Part shown: one piece after another, positions 1 to 5,647 of the stretch
How the letters are laid out: every line of letters starts with the position of its first letter
Numbering within the stretch: the first letter of the stretch is position 1
DNA from: CG2-30-40-21 sp043806395
Lineage (GTDB): Bacteria > UBA9089 > CG2-30-40-21
Length of the DNA stretch: 14,095 bases
Assembly: GCA_043806395.1 (NCBI GenBank)
Contig: JAZDHC010000308.1
Location: 1 to 14,095, forward strand
Reading direction: 5' to 3'
Translations under genes and position numbers: made by a program
Notes under the pieces: generated by a model
The model's database searches: none
The model's input: the letters and a program-made list of their open reading frames with translations, nothing else
Told to the model about the DNA's origin: nothing

Positions 1-66
1 AATAATGTTTTGAAACAAAGAACACAATATGTAGTGTGTTTCGATAGATAGATACCCAAGATATTG

Positions 67-132
67 TGCCTTAATCTATAGCACTGAGTTAAATAACAAC
101 ACCTGCAATATGCCTTAATTTTTTTCACCGAG
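67..132. repeat. Imperfect direct repeat pair upstream of the Rrf2 remnant
   Basis: Two 22-base copies lie at 67-88 and 111-132, spaced 44 bases start to start. Both read TGCCTTAAT, then six variable bases, then CAC[T/C]GAG; 17 of 22 positions agree. The equal internal spacing suggests a duplicated binding site, but nothing else identifies it. No gene is supported in the first 190 bases. Confidence 0.3.
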
Positions 133-190
133 AATTGCTGAAGGAATATTCACAATGGGGGTAATGAGAGCGTTGCTGGCCAAATTTTCC

Positions 191-219
191 TTGACAAGTC
201 TAATTATATACATTATAAT
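191..219 (+). promoter_or_regulatory. Consensus sigma70 promoter of the Rrf2 remnant
   Basis: TTGACA at 191-196 and TATAAT at 214-219 are both full consensus hexamers with the ideal 17-base spacer. The promoter lies 53 bases upstream of the Rrf2 start. That gene is broken, so transcripts from here may now run through the palindromic element into the sigma-factor gene. Confidence 0.75.
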
Positions 220-272
220 CATTTCAATAATGTTTTGTCCAGATCAGGAGAAACTCAAGGAGAATAAATATT

Positions 273-386
273 GTGAGACTTTCAACAAAAGGCAGATATG
301 GTCTGAGGATTATATTGGATATGGCACTTCAGGAAGGGGAGGAGTGGTTTTCTGTAAATGATATTTCAAAGAGGCAGAATATATCC
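273..386 (+). pseudogene. Rrf2-family transcriptional regulator, N-terminal remnant
   Basis: The translation starts MRLSTKGRYGLRIILDMALQ and continues to DISKRQNIS at codon 38. This matches the N-terminal winged-helix start of Rrf2/IscR-type regulators. The GTG start at 273 is supported by AAGGAG at 257-262. Family members are usually about 130-160 residues long and continue after this point with an EKYLEQ-like recognition helix. Here homology stops at codon 38 and the frame runs into unrelated repeat DNA, ending at 461. The cysteine cluster that binds an Fe-S centre in many family members would lie in the missing part. It is almost certainly non-functional. I found no C-terminal portion downstream. 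Confidence 0.8.
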
Positions 387-404
387 TTATGTTGTTCGTA
401 TTCC

Positions 405-538
405 GTAGGGACATCCCTGCCAGAGGTGCTACCTCCTTGTGGGTGTCCGTCTGTTGATTAATCCGTTGCGTTTGTGACCGTTTGGTGCGTTTTACGGACA
501 GGGACGAGGGGGTAGCACCCATGGCACCCTGTCCCTAC
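405..538. mobile_element. Palindromic MITE-like element truncating the Rrf2 gene
   Basis: The ends are inverted copies: GTAGGGACA at 405-413 and TGTCCCTAC at 530-538. Inward of these, GGTGCTACC on the left pairs with GGTAGCACC on the right. A smaller inner pair, GTCCGT and ACGGAC, brackets the centre. There is no coding potential. It begins about 18 bases after the last recognisable Rrf2 codon. No clear target duplication is visible, so it may mark a recombination border rather than a clean insertion. Confidence 0.55.
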
Positions 539-539
539 G

Positions 540-569
540 ACAACTTTAGTTCCGTAACAGCCTGTCGAG
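540..569 (+). promoter_or_regulatory. Candidate ECF-type promoter of the sigma operon
   Basis: AACTT at 542-546 and GTCGAG at 564-569 are arranged like the -35 (GGAACTT) and -10 (GTCTAA) of the much better site at 1660-1688, with a 17-base gap here against 16 there. This would let the sigma factor drive its own gene, as is common for ECF sigma factors. The match is partial, so the call is tentative. Confidence 0.35.
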
Positions 570-596
570 TACTCCTTCAAGATGACAATATTATTT

Positions 597-637
597 ACGA
601 CATTACACGGTTGCTGAGACAGTAGTTACATCTAAAG
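597..637 (+). promoter_or_regulatory. Conserved leader block, copy 1 (sigma operon)
   Basis: This block aligns with 1856-1895 upstream of the Spy-like gene. Shared parts are CGACA, TTA, GTTG, then GAGACAGTAGT, AC and CTAAA, with only short gaps and a few mismatches between them. It ends 16 bases before the ATG of the sigma gene. It could be a second shared promoter (TTGCTG...TAAAGA), an operator, or part of an mRNA leader structure. Confidence 0.5.
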
Positions 638-653
638 AATAAAAGGGGTGAAT

Positions 654-1214
654 ATGAGTGAGATTTCTTCGGAAATATTAACACGAGCCGGAAACGGTGA
701 CATTAAGGCGTTTGAGCAGGTGTATAATGAGTTCAGTGGTTTTGTTTATAATGTTTCGCTCAAGATTACTCGCAATAGCCATGATGCAGAAGAGGTTACT
801 CAGGATACCTTTATGAAAACTTACCGTAAGCTGAAAACCTTTGGATTTTGTTCGTCTTTTAAGACATGGGTGTATAGAATAGCCGTAAATACAGCGATAA
901 ATTATCAACGGTCGTCGATAAAAAAAGAGTCACAAAAGGTGGATTTTGAGACAGTGGCATTGACCATCAGTGATGATAAGGCAACGGCAGAGGATAATAT
1001 TATTAGGCAAGAAGATGTTGTACAGCTTGATTTGTTATTAAAGACATTGAAACCTGAGCATCGCGTATGTCTAATCTTGCGGGAGATTGAGGGATTAAGC
1101 TATCAGGAGATGGCAAGTGTTTTAGAAATTCCTGTAAATACGGTGCGTTCCCGATTGAAAAGGGCACGCGAGGCTCTTATGGCAGGAAGGGGGGCGATTA
1201 AAGATGAATTGTAA
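654..1214 (+). CDS. ECF RNA polymerase sigma factor (sigma-70 family)
   Basis: An alternative sigma factor of about 186 residues, the usual ECF length. It would direct RNA polymerase to envelope-stress promoters. The N-terminal half holds region 2, with the typical DAEEVTQDTFMKTYRKL helix and SFKTWVYRIAVNTAINYQR segment. After a short acidic linker the C-terminal half holds region 4, with LKPEHRVCLILREIEGLSYQEMA followed by the VNTVRSRLKRAREAL helix-turn-helix. I chose the ATG at 654 because AAAAGGGG at 641-648 sits at normal ribosome-binding distance; the GTG at 648 overlaps that site. The gene overlaps the anti-sigma gene by 11 bases, so the two are translationally coupled. Likely targets are its own operon and the Spy-like gene at 1923. 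Confidence 0.93.
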   Translation: MSEISSEILTRAGNGDIKAFEQVYNEFSGFVYNVSLKITRNSHDAEEVTQDTFMKTYRKLKTFGFCSSFKTWVYRIAVNTAINYQRSSIKKESQKVDFETVALTISDDKATAEDNIIRQEDVVQLDLLLKTLKPEHRVCLILREIEGLSYQEMASVLEIPVNTVRSRLKRAREALMAGRGAIKDEL

Positions 1215-1656
1215 GAAAATACAAAAACTGTTGATGACGGATTATTTAGATGGGGAACTGGACAAGGTGATTAGCGGTCGCATCAAGCAACACATGGATG
1301 GTTGTATTCATTGCAGGCAGTTTGAACAGGGGATTGTGTCTTTTAAGAGGGCAGAGCAGATCAAACCACCAGCAAGGGTCTGGGAAGGTATTTGTGAAAA
1401 AATTACTGCGGAGCAACTGTTGCCACAGGGCAGTTGGTTTGATTACATCGTTGAGCAGTTAAGGGAATTTTTGCTTATTCACAGGCAGCCTGTTTTTGCT
1501 ACAGTAACAGTTTTTGCAATGATGATCATTGCCTTGATAGCTATTCAGGGACAGATAAAAACAGATGCAGGGAATATGGTGGCAGAAGATTTTGGATTCT
1601 GGGTAGATGAGGAGAATGGGGCAATTGGGACGGCAATTGAAGAATATTTTTTGTAG
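1204..1656 (+). CDS. Membrane-anchored zinc-finger anti-sigma factor
   Basis: A 150-residue partner of the sigma factor upstream. Residues 3-37 carry the zinc-binding anti-sigma (zf-HC2) pattern: C3, the YLDGEL stretch at 14-19, then H30-x3-C34-x2-C37. Such domains hold the ECF sigma factor at the membrane or in the cytoplasm until a signal releases it. One hydrophobic segment at about 97-114 (VFATVTVFAMMIIALIAI) should cross the inner membrane, leaving a short C-terminal tail of about 35 residues on the periplasmic side. That tail is acidic and has no recognisable domain, so signal sensing may depend on another protein. The Spy-like periplasmic protein is an obvious candidate, but that is inference. 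It starts inside the sigma gene, overlapping by 11 bases. Confidence 0.9.
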   Translation: MNCKKIQKLLMTDYLDGELDKVISGRIKQHMDGCIHCRQFEQGIVSFKRAEQIKPPARVWEGICEKITAEQLLPQGSWFDYIVEQLREFLLIHRQPVFATVTVFAMMIIALIAIQGQIKTDAGNMVAEDFGFWVDEENGAIGTAIEEYFL

Positions 1657-1659
1657 GAG

Positions 1660-1688
1660 GGAACTTTTTGGATATCTGGTGTGTCTAA
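1660..1688 (+). promoter_or_regulatory. SigmaE/ECF-type promoter for the Spy-like gene
   Basis: GGAACTT at 1660-1666 and GTCTAA at 1683-1688 are separated by 16 bases. This matches the well-known sigmaE-class (RpoE/SigW-like) consensus. It starts four bases after the anti-sigma stop and faces the Spy-like gene, 235 bases before its start codon. Part of that distance is a MITE insertion at 1726-1853, so the original leader was probably near 107 bases. Confidence 0.65.
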
Positions 1689-1725
1689 ACATTGTAGTGT
1701 CTTAACAACCTTAAACTGACGCAAT

Positions 1726-1853
1726 GGTAGTAATTCTCATTTTGATATTTTTCCACCGCAGAGACGCAGAGTCGCAGAGAAGAAACGCTGAGTGAAGCAT
1801 ATAAAATTCTCTGCGTCTCTGCGTCTCTGCGGTTCATAATGAGAATTACTGCC
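1726..1853. mobile_element. MITE-like inverted-repeat element in the leader of the Spy-like gene
   Basis: The outer arms pair GG[T]AGTAATTCTCATT at 1726-1741 with AATGAGAATTACTGCC at 1838-1853. The inner arms at 1756-1781 and 1807-1832 are 26 bases long and match at 25 positions. Each inner arm is built from short CGCAGAGA-type units. There is no open frame. Similar CGCAGAGACGCAGAG repeats are, from memory, common in repeat-rich environmental genomes. The element lies between the sigmaE-type promoter and the conserved leader block, so its hairpin should be in the mRNA. Confidence 0.7.
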
Positions 1854-1855
1854 TA

Positions 1856-1895
1856 CCGACAATTAAGAGTTGACGAGACAGTAGTACCGCTAAAC
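1856..1895 (+). promoter_or_regulatory. Conserved leader block, copy 2 (Spy-like gene)
   Basis: This is the partner of 597-637. It carries CCGACAATTA, then GTTGACGAGACAGTAGT at 1869-1885, then ACCGCTAAA. It begins two bases after the MITE ends and stops 27 bases before the GTG start. TTGACG with TAAACG 15 bases later could be a weak second promoter. Its conservation beside both genes of one sigma module suggests shared control. Confidence 0.5.
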
Positions 1896-1922
1896 GCTTA
1901 CAAAAAAAGGAGGTGATAAACC

Positions 1923-2438
1923 GTGAGAAAAATAATGCAATCGCTACTAATTGTGGCTGTGGGAGTAATGATTATCGTCCCCACAGTATCTGCTGAGTCG
2001 CCCGAACATGGAAGAATGGGTGGACCGATGATGGGGCAGCATAAGCAAGCAGAGAAGGATATGTTCCAGAAGCTTAATTTGACGGCTGAACAAAAGACTA
2101 AGATTAAGCAAAACCGTAGGGAACAACAAGGGAAAATAGAGGATTTGCAAGATGCTCTACATGAGAAGCAGGCAACATTAAGGGATAAATTAAGCGATCC
2201 AAATGTTAGTCGGGAAGGTGTTGCTCCAATTGCCGCAGAGGTAAAGTCTTTACATGCAAAGTTGACAGATTGTCGCATTGATGGGATCTTTGCCGTGAAA
2301 GAGATTTTAACCCCTGAGCAGTATGCAAAGTTTCAGGAAGAATTGAAGGGAAAGAAAGAAGATCGTAAGGAACAACGCGAGCAATGGAAAGAACAACGCA
2401 AAGATAAAAAACAACGCGGTCCAAAGAAGGATCAGTAA
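1923..2438 (+). CDS. Spy/CpxP-like periplasmic LTXXQ-motif protein
   Basis: A 171-residue exported protein. Residues 1-24 form a signal peptide ending VSA, with cleavage likely before E25. The mature part is helical and highly charged, with the two family LTxxQ motifs (LTAEQ near residue 55, LTPEQ near 136). Spy, CpxP and ZraP proteins of this kind act as periplasmic chaperones or envelope-stress and metal sensors. The early Met/His-rich stretch (HGRMGGPMMGQHKQ) could bind metal, and the C-terminal 30 residues are a Lys/Arg/Gln-rich tail. The GTG start at 1923 is set by an unusually complete ribosome-binding site, AAGGAGGTGAT at 1907-1917. It is probably transcribed from the ECF promoter at 1660, so it is likely a target and perhaps a feedback sensor of the sigma/anti-sigma pair. 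Confidence 0.85.
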   Translation: MRKIMQSLLIVAVGVMIIVPTVSAESPEHGRMGGPMMGQHKQAEKDMFQKLNLTAEQKTKIKQNRREQQGKIEDLQDALHEKQATLRDKLSDPNVSREGVAPIAAEVKSLHAKLTDCRIDGIFAVKEILTPEQYAKFQEELKGKKEDRKEQREQWKEQRKDKKQRGPKKDQ

Positions 2439-2457
2439 AATTGCTTATGCCGTAGGG

Positions 2458-2493
2458 AAAAGGGGGCAGGGTGCATTCCATGCCCCCTTTTGT
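2458..2493 (+). terminator. Rho-independent terminator or attenuator
   Basis: AAAAGGGGGCA at 2458-2468 and TGCCCCCTTTT at 2481-2491 form a perfect 11-base stem with a 12-base loop. The stem starts 20 bases after the Spy-like stop and ends in a T run. It should end most Spy transcripts and lower read-through into the TolC gene, which has no obvious promoter of its own in the 37 bases that follow. Confidence 0.75.
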
Positions 2494-2530
2494 TATAGCC
2501 AGAACATATTCTTCAGGAGGAAAAAATTTC

Positions 2531-3826
2531 ATGGGATATTTATCAACGACCATGCCGATAATGGCTATCCTTTTACTTGCGTTCTCAAATGTTTCTGCTG
2601 CCTCCTTAGACCTCAAGAAACCATTGACATTAAAGGACTGCATTTATACAGCATTAGAAAATTCATCAAAGATAACGATAGCCAAAAGAAGCCTGACCAC
2701 AGCCGAGTCAGGGGTAAAGGATGCGAGGGCAGGATATCTTCCAAGATTAGATGCCAGTGCAGATTATAAGATTAATGACACCTACAATAAAATAGCATGG
2801 ACAGAGAATCAGCGTGATGTCAGGTTATCCATGACAGAAATCTTTTATGATAATGGCAATACGACCGCCCAAATCAAACAGGCTAAGGCTCGTCTGGAAT
2901 CTGCTACGGCGGATTTCCAGAAAATACAAGATGAGCTGACCATTGAGGTAATCAAGAGTTACTATGCATTCCTTAAGGCACAAGGGATGCTTAAGGTAAA
3001 GGACGAAGGATTAAAACAATCCCAAACACATCTCAACTTAGCCAAAGCAAGATATGAGGCAGGGGTTGCCCCTAAATCTGACATCCTTAAGGCTGAGGTA
3101 GAGGTGTCTACTGCTGAGTTGGGTTTGATTGAAGCAGAGAACACAATTTCCTTGACCCAAGCTGACCTTAACAATTGTTTAGGAATAGATTTGGATACCC
3201 CCCTCTTAATTTTAGATACCAAGGAGAGCGAACCAATAGCTCTGACTATTGATGAATGTTTGGCTTATGCCTTGAAGAATCGTCCTGAAATAAAAAAGGC
3301 TGAAATCAGCCTGAAGATAGATGAGATAAACCTGAAATTGGCACAAAAAGAGGTTTTGCCAATTATCACCATGGCAGGCAATTATAATACCAATGTTGAC
3401 CAATTTATCAATGAACGAGATTGGAATAAGGCTTCAACTTGGGGGATAGACATAAAGGTAGGCTTCCCTATTTTTGATGCTGATAAGGCAAAGAGGGGGG
3501 TAACAAAAGCTACGATTAATATGGAAAACATTAAAACTAACAATAGCCAATTAGAGAAAGATATCACCTTAGAGGTATCAAGGCTATATCTGACCTTAAA
3601 ATCACAACAAAAGATGATAGAGACCGCTAAAAAACAAGTGGTACAGGCAAAGGAGAGCTTTGATGCGGCTCAAGGAAGATATTCATCAGGTGTAGCTCCA
3701 ATAATAGAGGTGATAGATGCTCAATCCTCTCTTAATAATGCCAGCACCAATTTCGTTAAAGCAATCTATGATTATCAGATGGCCATTTTTAGTTTGAAAA
3801 AGGCGATAGGGGGACAAATATTATGA
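2531..3826 (+). CDS. TolC-family outer-membrane efflux protein (first copy)
   Basis: A 431-residue channel protein that should form a trimeric outer-membrane tunnel for the MacAB-like pump encoded next. Residues 1-23 are a signal peptide (LLLAFSNVSA, cleavage near A23/A24). The mature protein shows the two internal outer-membrane-efflux repeats, each opening with a similar segment: LTLKDCIYTALENSSKITIAKRSL and, about 230 residues later, LTIDECLAYALKNRPEIKKAEISL. The long alanine-rich stretches that follow are the coiled-coil barrel helices. The ATG at 2531 follows AGGAGG at 2515-2520; an upstream in-frame start at 2471 lies within the terminator hairpin and is unlikely. The stop overlaps the adaptor start by four bases (ATGA), which shows translational coupling. 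Confidence 0.93.
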   Translation: MGYLSTTMPIMAILLLAFSNVSAASLDLKKPLTLKDCIYTALENSSKITIAKRSLTTAESGVKDARAGYLPRLDASADYKINDTYNKIAWTENQRDVRLSMTEIFYDNGNTTAQIKQAKARLESATADFQKIQDELTIEVIKSYYAFLKAQGMLKVKDEGLKQSQTHLNLAKARYEAGVAPKSDILKAEVEVSTAELGLIEAENTISLTQADLNNCLGIDLDTPLLILDTKESEPIALTIDECLAYALKNRPEIKKAEISLKIDEINLKLAQKEVLPIITMAGNYNTNVDQFINERDWNKASTWGIDIKVGFPIFDADKAKRGVTKATINMENIKTNNSQLEKDITLEVSRLYLTLKSQQKMIETAKKQVVQAKESFDAAQGRYSSGVAPIIEVIDAQSSLNNASTNFVKAIYDYQMAIFSLKKAIGGQIL

Positions 3827-5340
3827 AAAAGGCAGTGGTAATAATCATTTCCATAATCTTGTTGGGGGGTATAATCTTTGGCATGAAATCCTGTCTCAAG
3901 AAAAAGGACAATAGTGCTTCAAAGATAAGTACCGCTGTGGTCAAGCGAGGGGATATAGTGATTAAGGTTACAGAGGCTGGTAGTGTAGAGCCAAAAATCA
4001 TGGTAGAGGTTAAATCAAATGTAGGTGGCGAGATAATAAGACTGCCAGTCAAAGAGGGGGATCGCGTCAGGAAAGGGGAGTTATTAGCAGAATTGGATAC
4101 AACCGAGCTTAAAATCAAGCTCAATCAGGCAAAGGCAGACCTTGATTCCGCAGAGGCAAGGCTTTCTACCTTTCTGGCTGGAGAAAGACCTCAAGAGATA
4201 GCCAAAGCCCGTGAGTCATTAAAACAGGCAGAGATCAGGCTTGCGGATGCGAAGATAAAATTGGATCGGCAAAATGGGCTTTTTAACCAGGGGTTTATCT
4301 CAAAACAAGAGGTGGAGACAGCTCAAAGAGAATATGAATTAGCCATGAGTAGCTATAATTCTACCTCAGAGCAATTGAGCTTAATCCTTGAGGGGGCAAG
4401 GGAGCAGGATATCGTCTCTGCCAGAGCAAGTGTTCTGAAGGCAGATGCTGGTTACGAACAAGCCGTGGATAACTTGAATGATGCCATGATCTATGCCCCA
4501 CTTGATGGTATCATCTTAGAGAAGAATGTAGAAGAAGGGGAAAAGATTACCTCAGGCATTGGTAATAACGGTGGCGGAACTGTCATTCTCACCATAGGAG
4601 ACCTCTCAGTCATGAGAATATTGTCCAAAATCAACGAGGTTGATATACTTAAGGTTAAAACAGGACAGGCCGTTGAGATTACTTTAGATGCCCTAAGAGG
4701 AAAAATGTATCATGGCAAGGTTACAGATATTGCCTCTTTGGGCAAGACAGAGAATAATATCGTTACCTATGAGGTGATGATAGAGATAGTGGAGAGAGAA
4801 GTAGGGAAGATAGGAAGGTGGGAAGGTAGGAGGGTAGAGAGGGAAGGAGGCAGAAGGGAGAGGAAAGCAGGAGGTACAGAGGCACAGGCAGGATATTCCC
4901 CCTTAATAAAGGGGGTCAGGGGGTTGTCTCCGAGGCAGGTGGCAGAAGGCAAGAGACAGAGGGGCATAGAATATTCAACCGAATCCCGAATTCCGAATCC
5001 TACATTTTCAGATGAAAGATTGAAGCCAAAGATGACGGCTAATGTGGATATTATCACTGATAGTAAACAAGATGCCCTCTTCGTGCCACTTGAGGCTATT
5101 GTTGAACATGGAAGAAAGAAGAAAATCCTTGTCCTGCAAGATGGTAAATTTATCCCAATGGAAATAAAGACCGGGCTGCAGGATGAAACTCGTGTGGAGA
5201 TAATTGAAGGATTATCCGAAGGCGAAAAGGTAAAACTGAATAGTTTAACCTCAAAGAAGGAAAAAACTGGATCATCAAATCGCTCTCACATGTCAGGACG
5301 CCCTCCCGGAATGGGCGGAATGGGAATGGGGAGAAGATAA
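3823..5340 (+). CDS. MacA-like membrane-fusion protein with an in-frame repeat insertion
   Basis: Periplasmic adaptor linking the inner-membrane ABC pump to TolC. Residues 4-20 form an N-terminal membrane anchor. The lipoyl-like half motif follows at about 48-90 (VGGEIIRLPVKEGDRVRKGELLAELD), then a coiled coil to about residue 215, then the second lipoyl half IYAPLDGIILEKNVEEGEKI. The beta-barrel domain begins with SVMRILSKINEVDI and should continue from TYEVMIEIV (residue 323) to LKPKMTANVDI (residue 400). Instead, residues about 324-397 are Arg/Gly/Glu-rich and repeat-derived. The C-terminal tail is Gly/Met-rich (PPGMGGMGMGRR). At 505 residues it is much longer than the roughly 400 usual for the family; the insertion explains the excess. 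No stop or frameshift is present, so it may still function. It is coupled to the TolC gene but separated from the ATPase by about 1.6 kb. Confidence 0.9.
   Translation: MKKAVVIIISIILLGGIIFGMKSCLKKKDNSASKISTAVVKRGDIVIKVTEAGSVEPKIMVEVKSNVGGEIIRLPVKEGDRVRKGELLAELDTTELKIKLNQAKADLDSAEARLSTFLAGERPQEIAKARESLKQAEIRLADAKIKLDRQNGLFNQGFISKQEVETAQREYELAMSSYNSTSEQLSLILEGAREQDIVSARASVLKADAGYEQAVDNLNDAMIYAPLDGIILEKNVEEGEKITSGIGNNGGGTVILTIGDLSVMRILSKINEVDILKVKTGQAVEITLDALRGKMYHGKVTDIASLGKTENNIVTYEVMIEIVEREVGKIGRWEGRRVEREGGRRERKAGGTEAQAGYSPLIKGVRGLSPRQVAEGKRQRGIEYSTESRIPNPTFSDERLKPKMTANVDIITDSKQDALFVPLEAIVEHGRKKKILVLQDGKFIPMEIKTGLQDETRVEIIEGLSEGEKVKLNSLTSKKEKTGSSNRSHMSGRPPGMGGMGMGRR
4792..5013 (+). repeat. 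Repeat cassette inserted in frame in the adaptor gene
   Basis: Three different repeat types lie end to end. At about 4795-4890 is a purine-rich tract of GGAAGG/GGGTAG units. At about 4892-4932 is a palindromic piece (TTCCCCCTTAATAAAGGGGG, then TCAGGGGGTTGT). Its complement reappears inside the MITE at about 7729-7765. At 4979-4999 is a 7-base tandem repeat (CCGAATC, CCGAATT, CCGAATC). The total length keeps the reading frame and adds about 74 residues. The borders are estimates based on where the adaptor fold resumes. Confidence 0.7.
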
Positions 5341-5394
5341 AATAATAGTGTCCTCAATCAGAAATACTTGACAGATACAGCCATCAGATCAAGA

Positions 5395-5427
5395 GGAAAA
5401 TAGTTTCGATTATATGGTATAATATGA
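5395..5427 (+). promoter_or_regulatory. Extended -10 promoter-like block, copy 1
   Basis: TG-G-TATAAT at 5415-5423 is a perfect extended -10. It is preceded by AGTTTCGATTATA. The whole 33-base block matches 7844-7876 upstream of the permease gene without gaps at 27 positions. It lies 54 bases after the adaptor stop and could transcribe the Bro-N and DprA-like genes and, through them, the ATPase. The TTTCGATTAT part may be an operator half site. Confidence 0.5.
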
Positions 5428-5446
5428 TTAAGTAGATAGGCTAATA

Positions 5447-5512
5447 AATTCGGGGACACAATACTATATTTTGGGAGCAAAAGAATAATTTAGTATTGTG
5501 TCCCCCGGAATT
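5447..5512. repeat. REP/MITE-like inverted repeat with GGGGACACAATACTA arms
   Basis: The left arm is at 5447-5466 (AATTCGGGGACACAATACTA). The right arm at 5491-5512 is its complement with two extra bases. The 24-base centre is AT-rich. Arms with GGGGACACAATA-type ends resemble repeats often mobilised by REP-associated (Y1, IS200-like) transposases, though no such gene is here. It joins directly to the methylase remnant, so it probably marks the deletion border. Confidence 0.65.
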
Positions 5513-5514
5513 AC

Positions 5515-5595
5515 GAGGAGTTGGATTTCATCATCAACTACGACATCAAATACCGCATGGGCAAGGAACTGGACAGCGGGGAGGAGGATGAATGA
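5515..5595 (+). pseudogene. C-terminal remnant of a restriction-modification DNA methylase
   Basis: The frame encodes EELDFIINYDIKYRMGKEL, then a short acidic tail and a TGA stop. From memory, ELDFIINYDIKYRMG is the typical C-terminal end of large Eco57I-type methylase/restriction subunits. Only the last 26 codons remain, directly after the inverted repeat. It supports the idea that the Bro-N and DprA-like genes came from a restriction-modification island. No start codon or ribosome-binding site is associated with it. Confidence 0.55.
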
Positions 5596-5647
5596 ATAAT
5601 CAAACGAAACAAATTTTCTATATAGATTAAAAAGGAGATAAAATATT

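Noticed and set aside
1..237. AATAATGTTTTG present at 1-12 and again at 226-237
   Set aside because: A 12-base AT-rich match with no extension on either side; chance is likely.
155..361. 68-codon plus-strand ORF overlapping the Rrf2 start
   Set aside because: It runs through the promoter and is out of frame with the clear Rrf2 translation; it resembles no known protein.
2206..2643. Minus-strand ORF of 145 codons over the Spy/TolC junction
   Set aside because: It is antisense to two well-supported genes and crosses the terminator; no protein-like signature.
5368..5396. TTGACA at 5368-5373 as a promoter
   Set aside because: The sequence 17 bases downstream (AAGAGG) is not a -10; the extended -10 at 5415-5423 is the better candidate.
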